Assembly: GCA_016703665.1 (NCBI GenBank)
Contig: JADJBS010000008.1
Span: 186,001 to 250,000, forward strand
Length of the DNA stretch: 64,000 bases
From: Candidatus Defluviibacillus avedoerensis
Lineage (GTDB): Bacteria > Pseudomonadota > Gammaproteobacteria > Burkholderiales > Burkholderiaceae_C
Direction: 5' to 3'
Within the stretch, counting starts at the first letter, position 1. Every line of letters starts with the position of its first letter. Made by a program: the position numbers and the translations under genes. Of the stretch, positions 25,674 through 33,592 are shown one piece after another. The notes beneath the pieces are model-generated. The model saw only the letters and a list, made by a program, of their open reading frames with translations, did no database searches and was not told the DNA's origin.

Positions 25674-26270
25674 ATGAAAAAACTTGCACTCGCAGCCTTG
25701 ATCGCTTCTTCCCTGGTTTCCACCGCTTCCATCGCCCAAGACTTCAAGGCTGGCGATGTATTGGTTCGTGCACGTGCAGTTGCCCTGCGCAGCGCCAATA
25801 CTGACAACACTGGCTTGGGCTTGACGATCAACAACAAGACCATTCCTGAGCTGGACATCAGCTATTTTGTCACCCCCAATATCGCCGCTGAGTTGATTTT
25901 GACGATTCCACAGCGTCAGACCGTCTACCTGAAGGGCGCTGATATTGGTACGTTCACACACCTGCCTCCCACCTTGCTGGCTCAATATCACTTTAACGCT
26001 GGCAGCTTCAAGCCCTATGTCGGTGCTGGCTTGAACTTTACGCATATCTCCAATGTCAGTCTGGCTGGCGGCGCTGCAGATCTGAAGAAGAACAGCTGGG
26101 GCCCTGCGCTGCAAGTGGGTGTGGATATTCCCGTGGCCAAGAACCTGTACTTGAACTTCGATCTCAAGAAGGTTTATATCAAGACCGACGTGACCTTGAG
26201 TGGCAAGGACATGGGCTCCTTCAAGGTTGACCCTGTTTTGGTCGGCGTTGGCCTGGGTTACCGTTTCTAA
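25674..26270 (+). CDS. ompW: OmpW-family outer membrane protein
   Basis: A 198-residue eight-stranded beta-barrel with a Sec signal peptide (MKKLALAALIASSLVSTASIAQ). The mature part begins DFKAGDVLVRARAVAL and ends in the aromatic terminal strand VGVGLGYRF required for outer-membrane assembly. OmpW forms a narrow hydrophobic channel and is often induced under low oxygen. The ATG at 25674 follows GGATG at suitable spacing; an in-frame ATG at 25665 is possible. Two FNR-like boxes upstream support oxygen control. Confidence 0.92.
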   Translation: MKKLALAALIASSLVSTASIAQDFKAGDVLVRARAVALRSANTDNTGLGLTINNKTIPELDISYFVTPNIAAELILTIPQRQTVYLKGADIGTFTHLPPTLLAQYHFNAGSFKPYVGAGLNFTHISNVSLAGGAADLKKNSWGPALQVGVDIPVAKNLYLNFDLKKVYIKTDVTLSGKDMGSFKVDPVLVGVGLGYRF

Positions 26271-26290
26271 ATTCCAGGCAATTGGAATGA

Positions 26291-26317
26291 AAAAAAGGGG
26301 GCCTGAGGCCCCTTTTT
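26291..26317. terminator. Bidirectional terminator between ompW and paaE
   Basis: The A-run, GGGGGCC, TGA, GGCCCC and T-run form a compact hairpin flanked by A on one side and T on the other. It works for both converging genes. Confidence 0.9.
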
Positions 26318-26321
26318 ATGT

Positions 26322-27425
26322 TTAGCGTTCGTCGTAGCTGACGACCACACGCTCACTGGTGGGTCGCGCCTGACAGCTGAGGACGAAGCCCTTTTCAAGC
26401 TCCCAAGACTCCAGCGTGAAGTTCTTCTCCATCTGTACCGAGCCCTCCATCACCTTGGCCCGGCATGTACAGCACACGCCGCCTTTGCAGGACCAAGGTA
26501 AATCAAGCCCAGCGCCGAGCGCAACGTCAAGGATTTTTTGATCGCGGCTCATTTTGAGCTCGTGTGGTTTGCCGTCCACCACCACGGTCAATGCAATGTC
26601 GCCTGTCGATACGGGCGTCGAACCCAGTACCACTGCCTTGCGTTCTGCAGGTGGCAGGGCCTCCAGGCGGGGTGAAGTGAAGCGCTCTGTACGGATGCGG
26701 TTTGCCGGGACGCCCGCCTCCAGCAAGCAGGCTTGGGTGGCCTCGATCATGCTATCGGGTCCACAGATGAAGACTTCATCCATGCTGGCGACTGGCAGCA
26801 GCGTATCGATGATCGTGCGGACCTTCGCGGCATCAATGCGACCTTCAAGCATGTCGACCTCTTGCACTTGGCGGGACAGCACATGTATCAAGGTCAGGCG
26901 GCTGGGGTAGCGATCTTTCAGATCCTGTAGCGCCTCATTGAACATCACGGTTGCCATACGGCGGTTACCGTAGACCAAAGTGAATTTGGATTCGGGTTGC
27001 TCTTCGAGGGTGCTTGCCATGATCGACAGGATGGGCGTGATGCCCGAGCCCGCAGCGAAGCCCACACGGTGCAAGGCGCGAGGCCGCTGCACCGTGAACC
27101 GTCCCTCTGGGGGCATGGCATCAAGGCGGTCGCCCGCTTTGATCCGTGTGGCAGCCCAGTTCGAGAAAATGCCTGCGTTGACAGGCCGGATGCCAATTTC
27201 AATTTCGCTGTCACGAATCAGCTTGCCGCGTGGGCTGCAAATGGAATAACTGCGACGGACCTCGGCCCCATTGATGACGGCCTTCAAGGTCAGGAATTGA
27301 CCGGGCTCAAAGGAAAAGTTCTGTCTAAGCTGCGGCGGGACAGTCAGCGTCAGCGCCACCGCACCGGCGGCTTCATTGTTGACATGGGCAACCGTGAGTT
27401 CGTGAAATCGAGTAAGTGTTGTCAT
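26322..27425 (-). CDS. paaE: Phenylacetyl-CoA epoxidase reductase subunit PaaE
   Basis: The 367-residue reductase passes NADPH electrons to the PaaAC di-iron centre. It has an FAD-binding domain (RRSYSICS), an NAD-binding domain (GFAAGSGITPILSI, then FICGPDSMIE) and a C-terminal plant-type [2Fe-2S] domain (LPWSCKGGVCCTCRAKV plus a later Cys in LSCQA). The ATG at 27425 (MTTLTRFHEL) matches the family start; the frame also opens at 27473. It is the last gene of the paaABCDE operon. Confidence 0.95.
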   Translation of the reverse strand: MTTLTRFHELTVAHVNNEAAGAVALTLTVPPQLRQNFSFEPGQFLTLKAVINGAEVRRSYSICSPRGKLIRDSEIEIGIRPVNAGIFSNWAATRIKAGDRLDAMPPEGRFTVQRPRALHRVGFAAGSGITPILSIMASTLEEQPESKFTLVYGNRRMATVMFNEALQDLKDRYPSRLTLIHVLSRQVQEVDMLEGRIDAAKVRTIIDTLLPVASMDEVFICGPDSMIEATQACLLEAGVPANRIRTERFTSPRLEALPPAERKAVVLGSTPVSTGDIALTVVVDGKPHELKMSRDQKILDVALGAGLDLPWSCKGGVCCTCRAKVMEGSVQMEKNFTLESWELEKGFVLSCQARPTSERVVVSYDER

Positions 27426-27450
27426 GGCAATCGGGCGCTTTCGCCCGCTT

Positions 27451-27903
27451 TCAGTAAGGCTTGAAATAGTCAAACGGTTCCATGCAGTCCAGGCATCGAT
27501 ACTGGGCTTTGCAAGCGGTGGAGCCGAAGTGGGAGGTTTCGGTGGTGTTCACCGAGTTGCATTGCGGACAGGGCACCACTTCGCGAGCAGCATGGGCTGC
27601 GAACCGCATTACCGCAGAACCAGTGGTGGTCGCAGGTTCTGCGCTGCATCGCGGTGGCGCAATGCCATAGGCGCGCAGTTTTTCGCGGGCAGTATCGCTC
27701 ATCCAGTCGGTGGTCCATGCAGGCGAGAGTTGGGTCACTACCGTGCCCGTCTGCCCCAGCGCTGAAAGCGTGCTGCGGATGTCGTCTTCAATCTGCCCCA
27801 TGGCCGGGCACCCGCTGTAGGTCGGCGTAATCACCACCTCGATTCGACCGTCCTGCGTTTGCCGAACTTCTCGCAAGATGCCGAGTTCGCGCAAACTCAC
27901 CAC
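27451..27903 (-). CDS. paaD: Phenylacetate degradation protein PaaD (Fe-S assembly-type)
   Basis: The 150-residue protein has an N-terminal DUF59/MIP18 domain (VVITPTYSGCPAMGQIEDDI) and a C-terminal Cys-rich zinc-ribbon-like end (CPQC at 112-115, then Cys131, Cys137 and Cys140). PaaD is needed for a functional epoxidase, probably in cofactor maturation. The start is GTG and overlaps the paaC stop by 7 bp. Confidence 0.94.
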   Translation of the reverse strand: MVSLRELGILREVRQTQDGRIEVVITPTYSGCPAMGQIEDDIRSTLSALGQTGTVVTQLSPAWTTDWMSDTAREKLRAYGIAPPRCSAEPATTTGSAVMRFAAHAAREVVPCPQCNSVNTTETSHFGSTACKAQYRCLDCMEPFDYFKPY

Positions 27904-28598
27904 TGGAATCTCTGGGTCGCTGCAACTGCTGGCCGTTTTAGGCTGGACTCTGCAATGGCAGCATCGAGCAAGCTGAGCCAGTCATCACGCAGGGTCTGAG
28001 GATCGACGCCAGTGCGGTTTGTCGATGCCGCTGCCTCGTAGGCTGCCACGACCCAGAATTCTTCTGTGTACGGCATCAGGTGATCAAGCGCGGCTTGAGC
28101 CCGGGCATGCGACTCATCCGTCCCGTCACCGAAACGCACCATCCAATCCCGTGAATGGCGGAAATGGTATTTGACCTCTTTCAGCGATTTGGCGGCAATG
28201 GCAGCCAATGTCGAGTCTTCGGATAATTGCAATGCCTCCCATACAAGCAGCATGAACGCGCTGTAAAGAAAATTGCGAGTGATTGTGGTGGCGTAATCGC
28301 GGTCACCTGACGCTGTAGCGGCAAGTGGGCCGTGGTGCGGTAACTCGAGCAGGGTGAAGTTCTTGAAGTCGGGGACGCCGCGAAAATAGGCCAGAGTGTC
28401 CTCAGTTGCGTCACTGCCTTGAATCTGCGCAACATACTGATAAAGCAGCCGAGCCTGACCAATCAGGTCAAGACTGTTGTTGGCCATGGAAAGATCTTCT
28501 TCCAGGACAGGGCCGTGCCCACACCATTCAGCGTTACGCTGCCCGAGAATTAACGCATTGTCGGCCAGGTGCAAGAGATAGTCGACGGGCGCTGCCAT
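27897..28598 (-). CDS. paaC: Phenylacetyl-CoA epoxidase structural subunit PaaC
   Basis: This ferritin-like structural partner of catalytic PaaA has lost most of the di-iron ligands. Family features include LADNALILGQRNAEWCGHGPVLEEDLSMANN at the N-terminus and KEVKYHFRHSRDWMVRFGDGT in the middle. The ATG at 28598 sits in TGATG at the end of paaB; a GTG at 28601 is also in frame. The product has 233 residues. Confidence 0.95.
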   Translation of the reverse strand: MAAPVDYLLHLADNALILGQRNAEWCGHGPVLEEDLSMANNSLDLIGQARLLYQYVAQIQGSDATEDTLAYFRGVPDFKNFTLLELPHHGPLAATASGDRDYATTITRNFLYSAFMLLVWEALQLSEDSTLAAIAAKSLKEVKYHFRHSRDWMVRFGDGTDESHARAQAALDHLMPYTEEFWVVAAYEAAASTNRTGVDPQTLRDDWLSLLDAAIAESSLKRPAVAATQRFQW

Positions 28599-28891
28599 CA
28601 CATGTGCCCCACTTCTGCCGGGATTTCGTAGAAGGTGGGATGCCGGTAAATTTTGTCGCCTGAAGGATCAAAGAATTCTGCCTTGCTGTCTGGCTCGCTT
28701 GCCGCAATCGCTGCGGACGGCACGACCCAGATGCTGACACCTTCCTGGCGGCGGGTATAAACGTCGCGTGCCATTTGTAGCGCATGCCGGGCATCACTGG
28801 CATGGAGGCTGCCGCAGTGCTTGTGTTCGAGGCCTTGTTTGCTGCGGACAAAGACTTCCCACAGCGGCCATTCCTTAAGAGCGGTGTTCAT
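28598..28891 (-). CDS. paaB: Phenylacetyl-CoA epoxidase subunit PaaB
   Basis: The 97-residue small subunit begins EWPLWEVFVRSKQGLEHKHCGSLHA, the standard PaaB opening, and bridges PaaAC heterodimers. It overlaps paaA at ATGA and paaC at TGATG. Confidence 0.95.
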   Translation of the reverse strand: MNTALKEWPLWEVFVRSKQGLEHKHCGSLHASDARHALQMARDVYTRRQEGVSIWVVPSAAIAASEPDSKAEFFDPSGDKIYRHPTFYEIPAEVGHM

Positions 28892-29922
28892 GCGGCTTCC
28901 TTCAAATCACGTTGAGCTTGTTTACGGGCATGGGCTATAGCAGCATCGCGCACCCACTCACCGTCGTTCCACGCCTTGACCCTGGTGGCAAGGCGCTCTT
29001 TGTTACAGGGTCCATTGCCATTGACTGTTGCCCAGAACTCATCCCAGTCAATCTCGCCATGGTCATAGTGGCCCCGCTCCTCGTTCCATTTGAGTTGGGG
29101 GTCCGGCAGCGAGATGCCCAGCACATTGGCCTGCGGAACAGTGGCGTCAATGAATTTCTGACGCAAATCGTCGTTGCTGATGCGCTTGATGCCCCAGCGC
29201 ATACCCTGGGCACTGTGCGGGCTGTTGGCATCCGGTGGCCCAAACATGGCCAGGCACTTCCACCACCAACGGTTCACCGCATCCTGAACCATGGTTTTTT
29301 GAGCCTCATTTCCCTGCATCATGACAAGCAAGGCTTCATAGCCCTGTCGTTGGTGGAAGGACTCTTCCTTGCAAACCCGGATCATCGCACGGGCATAGGG
29401 GCCATAGGAACAACGGCAAAGCGGGATCTGATTCATGATGGCCGCGCCATCGACCAACCAGCCAATCACCCCTACGTCAGCCCAATTGAGGGTGGGGTAA
29501 TTGAAGATGGAACTGTATTTGGCTTTTCCGCTGTGCAACGCATCAAGCATCTGGTCACGGCTGGTGCCCAGCGTTTCTGCGGCGCTGTAAAGGTACAGGC
29601 CATGCCCTCCTTCGTCTTGCACCTTGGCAATCAGGATGGCTTTGCGTTTAAGGCTTGGCGCCCGGCTGATCCAGTTGCCTTCGGGCAGCATGCCGACGAT
29701 TTCGGAATGCGCATGCTGACTGATCTGTCGCACCAGGGTTTTGCGGTACGCATCTGGCATCCAGTCGCGTGGCTCGATTTTTTCGTCCGCGTCAACTTTG
29801 GCGTCAAAGCTCGCCTGCAGTGCATCCGAGTGTGGCTCACTGCGCGCGTTCATCGCCACGACATTGGCGTTGCCTGCAGAGTCGCCATCAGGGTTGGGTA
29901 GGTCCAGCGCCTGTGTATACAT
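28888..29922 (-). CDS. paaA: Phenylacetyl-CoA epoxidase catalytic subunit PaaA
   Basis: The 344-residue di-iron oxygenase subunit converts phenylacetyl-CoA to the ring-1,2-epoxide. Ligand segments include EGNW near the start of the bundle, KVQDEGGHG and CKEESFHQRQG, the E..H pairs of the ferritin fold. The ATG at 29922 (MYTQALDLPNP) has GGAG 7 bp upstream; the frame opens further back at 29970. It heads paaABCDE and is controlled through the operator at 29969-29996. No paaK, paaG or ring-opening paaZ genes are in this window. Confidence 0.96.
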   Translation of the reverse strand: MYTQALDLPNPDGDSAGNANVVAMNARSEPHSDALQASFDAKVDADEKIEPRDWMPDAYRKTLVRQISQHAHSEIVGMLPEGNWISRAPSLKRKAILIAKVQDEGGHGLYLYSAAETLGTSRDQMLDALHSGKAKYSSIFNYPTLNWADVGVIGWLVDGAAIMNQIPLCRCSYGPYARAMIRVCKEESFHQRQGYEALLVMMQGNEAQKTMVQDAVNRWWWKCLAMFGPPDANSPHSAQGMRWGIKRISNDDLRQKFIDATVPQANVLGISLPDPQLKWNEERGHYDHGEIDWDEFWATVNGNGPCNKERLATRVKAWNDGEWVRDAAIAHARKQAQRDLKEAA

Positions 29923-29960
29923 GCATGTCTCCCGCGCCAAGAATGCTGGCGCTGGGCGGC

Positions 29961-29966
29961 AGTATA
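29961..29966 (-). promoter_or_regulatory. Candidate -10 element of the paa operon
   Basis: Minus-strand TATACT sits directly downstream of the TetR-type operator and about 40 bp before the paaA start. The -35 region would fall inside the operator, so a bound repressor would block polymerase. No strong -35 was seen. Confidence 0.4.
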
Positions 29967-29968
29967 GC

Positions 29969-29996
29969 AATTAACCGACCAATCGGTCGGTTAATT
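29969..29996. promoter_or_regulatory. TetR-type operator (probably PaaR) upstream of paaA
   Basis: AATTAACCGACC and GGTCGGTTAATT form a perfect 12-bp inverted repeat with a 4-bp centre. ACCGACC-centred palindromes are typical of TetR-family PaaR, which represses phenylacetate genes in betaproteobacteria until phenylacetyl-CoA is made. The regulator gene is not in the window. Confidence 0.78.
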
Positions 29997-30053
29997 ATTC
30001 ATCCCGATTTACCCTGATTCGATGGGCACGGATGCACGCTTTATTGCATGCCC

Positions 30054-30938
30054 TCAATCGACTGCAAACGCAGCATGCTTGTCTTGCCCCAAAATATCCA
30101 CCATCTGGGGCAGCGCCTCTAACATGCTCGCTTTCAATGTGTGTGGTGGATTGATGATGAACATGCCGCTGGCAGGCAAGCCTGGGCGCTTGGCGACATC
30201 TGCACCACTTTGAACTGCTGAAATAATTTTGCTGTTCTTGACTGTCAACGCCAAATTGAGGCAGGGCTTGCCTGCGCGCATGGCCAGTGTCTTGAGTCGT
30301 TTGGGCAAGTCGTGCGCTTCGGGTCTCGGGATCAAGGGGTACCAGACAGCGTAGGTACCCGTCGCAAAACGCTTGAGCGACTCGGCTATCAGCGTCTGCA
30401 CTTTGGCATAGTCGCTCTTTATTTCATAGCTAGGATCGCACAATAGCAGAGCGCGACGGGCAGGTGGGGGGACGAATTTTCGTGGGCCCTCAAAACCATC
30501 TTCGCGGATCACGGCAATCTGGCGACCAGCGCGCAATTGCTCCACGTTACCACTCAAGGCCTTGATGTCGCTGGGGTGCAATTCAAACAGTTTGAGTTTG
30601 TCCTGCTCGCGCAAGAGATGCTGCGTAATGAAGGGTGAACCTGGATAGACTTTCAAAGCTTTTGATTGCGCATTGAAGGATTGAACGACTTCCAGGTAGT
30701 CCTTCAGTACGCTTGCCAATTCGTTTTTGCCCCACAGCTTGAAAATACCATCGGCTGCCTCCGCGCTGGTCTGGGCAAAATCGCCATCCAGGCGATACAA
30801 GCCTGCCCCCGCGTGGGTATCAATCACCGTGAGCGGCGCTTCTTTGAGGGTCAGATGCTTGAGCAGAGCAATCAGCACCGTGTGCTTGAGCACGTCGGCA
30901 TGGTTACCCGCATGAAAGGCGTGGCGGTAAGAGAACAT
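30054..30938 (-). CDS. rlmJ: 23S rRNA (adenine-2030-N6)-methyltransferase RlmJ
   Basis: The 294-residue SAM-dependent enzyme begins MFSYRHAFHAGNHADVLKHTVL, nearly invariant in RlmJ (formerly YhiR/ComJ), and has DTHAGAGLY for SAM binding and a DPSYE catalytic motif (DPPY-like with Ser). It methylates A2030 of 23S rRNA. The length is normal. It is divergent from rplM. Confidence 0.93.
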   Translation of the reverse strand: MFSYRHAFHAGNHADVLKHTVLIALLKHLTLKEAPLTVIDTHAGAGLYRLDGDFAQTSAEAADGIFKLWGKNELASVLKDYLEVVQSFNAQSKALKVYPGSPFITQHLLREQDKLKLFELHPSDIKALSGNVEQLRAGRQIAVIREDGFEGPRKFVPPPARRALLLCDPSYEIKSDYAKVQTLIAESLKRFATGTYAVWYPLIPRPEAHDLPKRLKTLAMRAGKPCLNLALTVKNSKIISAVQSGADVAKRPGLPASGMFIINPPHTLKASMLEALPQMVDILGQDKHAAFAVD

Positions 30939-30972
30939 ACATCAGATACTACCGCGATCAAGTGATCTTTTG

Positions 30973-30978
30973 TATAAT
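30973..30978 (+). promoter_or_regulatory. Candidate -10 box of the rplM-rpsI operon
   Basis: A perfect TATAAT lies about 155 bp upstream of rplM in the rlmJ/rplM divergent region. No good -35 is visible at 16-18 bp. The long leader to rplM may carry regulation, but no known structure was recognised. Confidence 0.5.
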
Positions 30979-31132
30979 GGAGGGCTTGGCAGCGCTTTTT
31001 GAACTCCGCGGCCAGACCAGCTAAGTGTATCCGCAGCATGCGTGTATTGGCTGGGAACCCATCTAAGAGGCTTTCAATAGAAAAGCACCGACCATGGAAA
31101 AGAGTTCTATTTTACTCACTCGAAAGATTGCA

Positions 31133-31561
31133 ATGACAACATTCAGCGCTAAGCCCGCTGAGGTCGTGCACGAGTGGTTTGTGATTGACGCCACCGATAA
31201 GGTGCTCGGCCGGGTAGCCAGCGAAGTTGCCCTCCGTCTGCGCGGCAAACACAAAGCCATTTACACGCCTCACGTTGATACCGGTGATTTCATCATCGTG
31301 ACCAACACCGCAAAACTCCGTGTCACCGGCGCCAAGTCGCTCGACAAGGTGTATTACTCGCACTCCGGTTACCCAGGTGGCATCTCCGCCATCAACTTCC
31401 GGGACATGCAAGCCAAGCATCCAGGCCGCGCGCTGGAAAAGGCCGTCAAGGGCATGCTGCCCAAGGGTCCACTGGGCTACGCCATGATCAAGAAGCTCAA
31501 GGTGTATGGCGGTGCTGAGCACCCACACACTGCCCAGCAACCCAAAGTGTTGGAAATTTAA
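31133..31561 (+). CDS. rplM: 50S ribosomal protein L13
   Basis: The 142-residue L13 has WFVIDATDKVLGRVASEVALRLRGKHK, the family's N-terminal block, and GMLPKGPLGYAMIKKLKVY. The start is the ATG at 31133 (MTTFSAKP); the frame is open upstream to 31094 but that extension is not part of L13. It is followed 9 bp later by rpsI, the universal rplM-rpsI pair. Confidence 0.98.
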   Translation: MTTFSAKPAEVVHEWFVIDATDKVLGRVASEVALRLRGKHKAIYTPHVDTGDFIIVTNTAKLRVTGAKSLDKVYYSHSGYPGGISAINFRDMQAKHPGRALEKAVKGMLPKGPLGYAMIKKLKVYGGAEHPHTAQQPKVLEI

Positions 31562-31570
31562 GGAGCCGCC

Positions 31571-31963
31571 ATGATTGGTGAATGGAACAATGGCACCGGC
31601 CGTCGCAAATCCAGCGTCGCCCGCGTGTTTCTGAAAAAAGGCTCCGGCAAAATCACGGTGAATGGCAAAGACATTCAGGCGTTTTTTGGCCGCGAAACCT
31701 CGATCATGATCTGCAAGCAGCCTCTGCATTTGACCAACCACATCGAGTCTTTCGACGTGATGGTGAATGTGCACGGCGGTGGTGAATCGGGTCAAGCAGG
31801 TGCAGTGCGCCACGGCATTACCCGCGCGCTGATTGACTATGATGCAAGTCTGAAACCAGCGCTGTCTCAAGCCGGCTTTGTGACTCGCGACGCTCGCGAA
31901 GTTGAACGTAAGAAGGTCGGTTTGCACGGTGCCCGCCGTCGCAAGCAGTTCAGCAAGCGTTAA
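31571..31963 (+). CDS. rpsI: 30S ribosomal protein S9
   Basis: The 130-residue S9 begins NGTGRRKSSVARVFL and ends with the conserved RRRKQFSKR tail that reaches the P-site tRNA. AGGAG lies just upstream. It is the second gene of the rplM operon. Confidence 0.98.
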   Translation: MIGEWNNGTGRRKSSVARVFLKKGSGKITVNGKDIQAFFGRETSIMICKQPLHLTNHIESFDVMVNVHGGGESGQAGAVRHGITRALIDYDASLKPALSQAGFVTRDAREVERKKVGLHGARRRKQFSKR

Positions 31964-31980
31964 ACTGCTTTCCTGTTCAT

Positions 31981-32023
31981 CAAGAAGCCGCAACAAGTTC
32001 GCTTGCTGCGGCTTCTTGCTTTC
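31981..32023 (+). terminator. Terminator of rplM-rpsI with UUCG tetraloop
   Basis: CAAGAAGCCGCA pairs with TGCGGCTTCTTG, and the inner arms CAAG/CTTG close a TTCG loop. The U-tract after it is short (CTTTC), so some read-through into the next gene is possible. Confidence 0.75.
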
Positions 32024-32034
32024 AAGGGCTATTT

Positions 32035-32745
32035 ATGCGTTTTCGATTGCTCCGCCGCCGCCTCACCGTCAGCGCCCCGCGAATGGCTGTGCGCAGCGCG
32101 CTACCCTGGCCATTTCGCTGGATTCTCATTTCCGTGGTTCTTGGATTTTCGGCCGCCATCGCGCTTTGGGCTTTTGAGTTTGGTAAAGACATCGCCGGCC
32201 TCGATCGCAACGACAAAATGGAACTGGTCAAACTCCGGGAAGAAAACGCCAAACTGCAGGTGGAGAGAGACAAAGCGCAGTCGATTGCCAACACGGCTGA
32301 CAGCCAACTCGTGACGGAAAAGGCTGTTCAGGAGGCCTTGAACGCACAGGTCAAGAAACTGGAAGCCGAAAATCAGGGCCTGAAGGACGACCTGGGGTTT
32401 TTTCAAACCCTCATGCCTTTGGCGAATGCCACCGATACCTTGGCAGTACGTGGATTGCAGGCAGAAGTGCTGGGAAACTCGCAAGTAAAGTGGCAAGTGC
32501 TGCTCGTGCAAGCATCCAAGAATGCACCGGAATTCAACGGAAAGCTTGAAATCAGCCTCGCAGGAACGGAAAACGGCAGACCCTGGACGATGATGCTGCC
32601 CACAGGCCCCTTGGCGGTTCAATTCAGGCAATACCGCCGCCTGGAAGGTTTGATTGCACTGCCTTTACAGACCGTGGTAAAAACAGTGACTGTCCGCGTG
32701 CTGGATGGGAACGCAACGCGCGCTAGTCAATCCATCAAGCTTTAA
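32035..32745 (+). CDS. Membrane-anchored coiled-coil protein (DUF6776-like)
   Basis: The 236-residue protein has a basic N-terminus, one transmembrane segment (about 29-47, ILISVVLGFSAAIALWAF), a coiled coil (about 60-118, rich in Lys/Glu/Gln heptads) and a C-terminal beta-rich domain. Function is unknown. It sits directly upstream of the bactofilin gene (14-bp gap), an arrangement suggesting a role in envelope or cytoskeletal organisation. The DUF assignment is by resemblance. Confidence 0.75.
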   Translation: MRFRLLRRRLTVSAPRMAVRSALPWPFRWILISVVLGFSAAIALWAFEFGKDIAGLDRNDKMELVKLREENAKLQVERDKAQSIANTADSQLVTEKAVQEALNAQVKKLEAENQGLKDDLGFFQTLMPLANATDTLAVRGLQAEVLGNSQVKWQVLLVQASKNAPEFNGKLEISLAGTENGRPWTMMLPTGPLAVQFRQYRRLEGLIALPLQTVVKTVTVRVLDGNATRASQSIKL

Positions 32746-32759
32746 CAAGGAAGATCGGC

Positions 32760-33158
32760 ATGTTCAACTCTAAAAAGCAGCCACCGATTAAAAGCCTAAT
32801 TGCTCAGGGCACGGATATTGAGGGGCATATCAAGTTCAGCGAAGGCCTTCGCGTGCATGGCAAAGTCAAAGGCAACCTGGTCGCAGCCGAAGGGACACGC
32901 AGCATTCTGGTGATCTCGAAAACTGCCTCCATAGAAGGCGAAATTCGTGCGGACCATGTGATCATCAATGGCAAAGTCATCGGCCCCATCACAGCCAGTG
33001 AATTGCTTGAACTTCAACCCAAGGCCCAAATCGAAGGTGATGTTCACTACAAGGCACTTGAAATGCACCAAGGTGCGACGATTGCGGGTCAGTTACGTCC
33101 CATGATCATTTCAGAAGATGAAAAGCCCACACTGACATTGGCGGCAAGTAACGCATAA
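32760..33158 (+). CDS. Bactofilin (polymer-forming cytoskeletal protein)
   Basis: The 132-residue protein has the DUF583 right-handed beta-helix with repeated short strands (GTDIEGHIKFSEGLRVHGKVKGNL, then SIEGEIRADHVIINGKVIGPI). Flexible tails flank the core. Bactofilins self-assemble into membrane-bound filaments and often guide peptidoglycan hydrolases; an M23 peptidase gene is 1.6 kb downstream on the other strand. It is co-oriented with the coiled-coil protein. Confidence 0.92.
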   Translation: MFNSKKQPPIKSLIAQGTDIEGHIKFSEGLRVHGKVKGNLVAAEGTRSILVISKTASIEGEIRADHVIINGKVIGPITASELLELQPKAQIEGDVHYKALEMHQGATIAGQLRPMIISEDEKPTLTLAASNA

Positions 33159-33215
33159 CGTGTATTCCCGAGCAGTTTGCTGTACTATTTGTCACAACAC
33201 ATCTGAAAGCAGTTC

Positions 33216-33581
33216 ATGAGCGCCGTACTTGAAGCTATTGAAACCGAAATGCCTGCACCGATTGTCTTCACAGACAGCGCTGCAGCCAAAGTTGCAGACC
33301 TCATTGCCGAAGAAGGCAACCCTGACTTGAAGCTACGTGTCTTCGTGCAAGGCGGTGGCTGCTCCGGTTTTCAATACGGTTTTACTTTTGACGAGATCAC
33401 CAACGAAGACGACACCACCATGACCAAAAATGGCGTGTCATTGTTGATTGATGCCATGAGCTATCAGTACCTCGTGGGTGCCGAGATTGACTACAAGGAA
33501 GACCTGCAAGGCGCCCAGTTTGTCATCAAGAATCCCAACGCAACGACCACCTGTGGATGTGGCTCCAGCTTTTCGACCTGA
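33216..33581 (+). CDS. erpA: Iron-sulfur cluster insertion protein ErpA (A-type carrier)
   Basis: The 121-residue A-type carrier has the three conserved cysteines: Cys49 in GGGCSGF and Cys113/Cys115 in TCGCGSS. It delivers [4Fe-4S] or [2Fe-2S] clusters to apoproteins. The name ErpA rather than IscA follows from its position outside an isc operon and the FTDSAAAKV start. Confidence 0.93.
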   Translation: MSAVLEAIETEMPAPIVFTDSAAAKVADLIAEEGNPDLKLRVFVQGGGCSGFQYGFTFDEITNEDDTTMTKNGVSLLIDAMSYQYLVGAEIDYKEDLQGAQFVIKNPNATTTCGCGSSFST

Positions 33582-33592
33582 GCTCAAGCACA

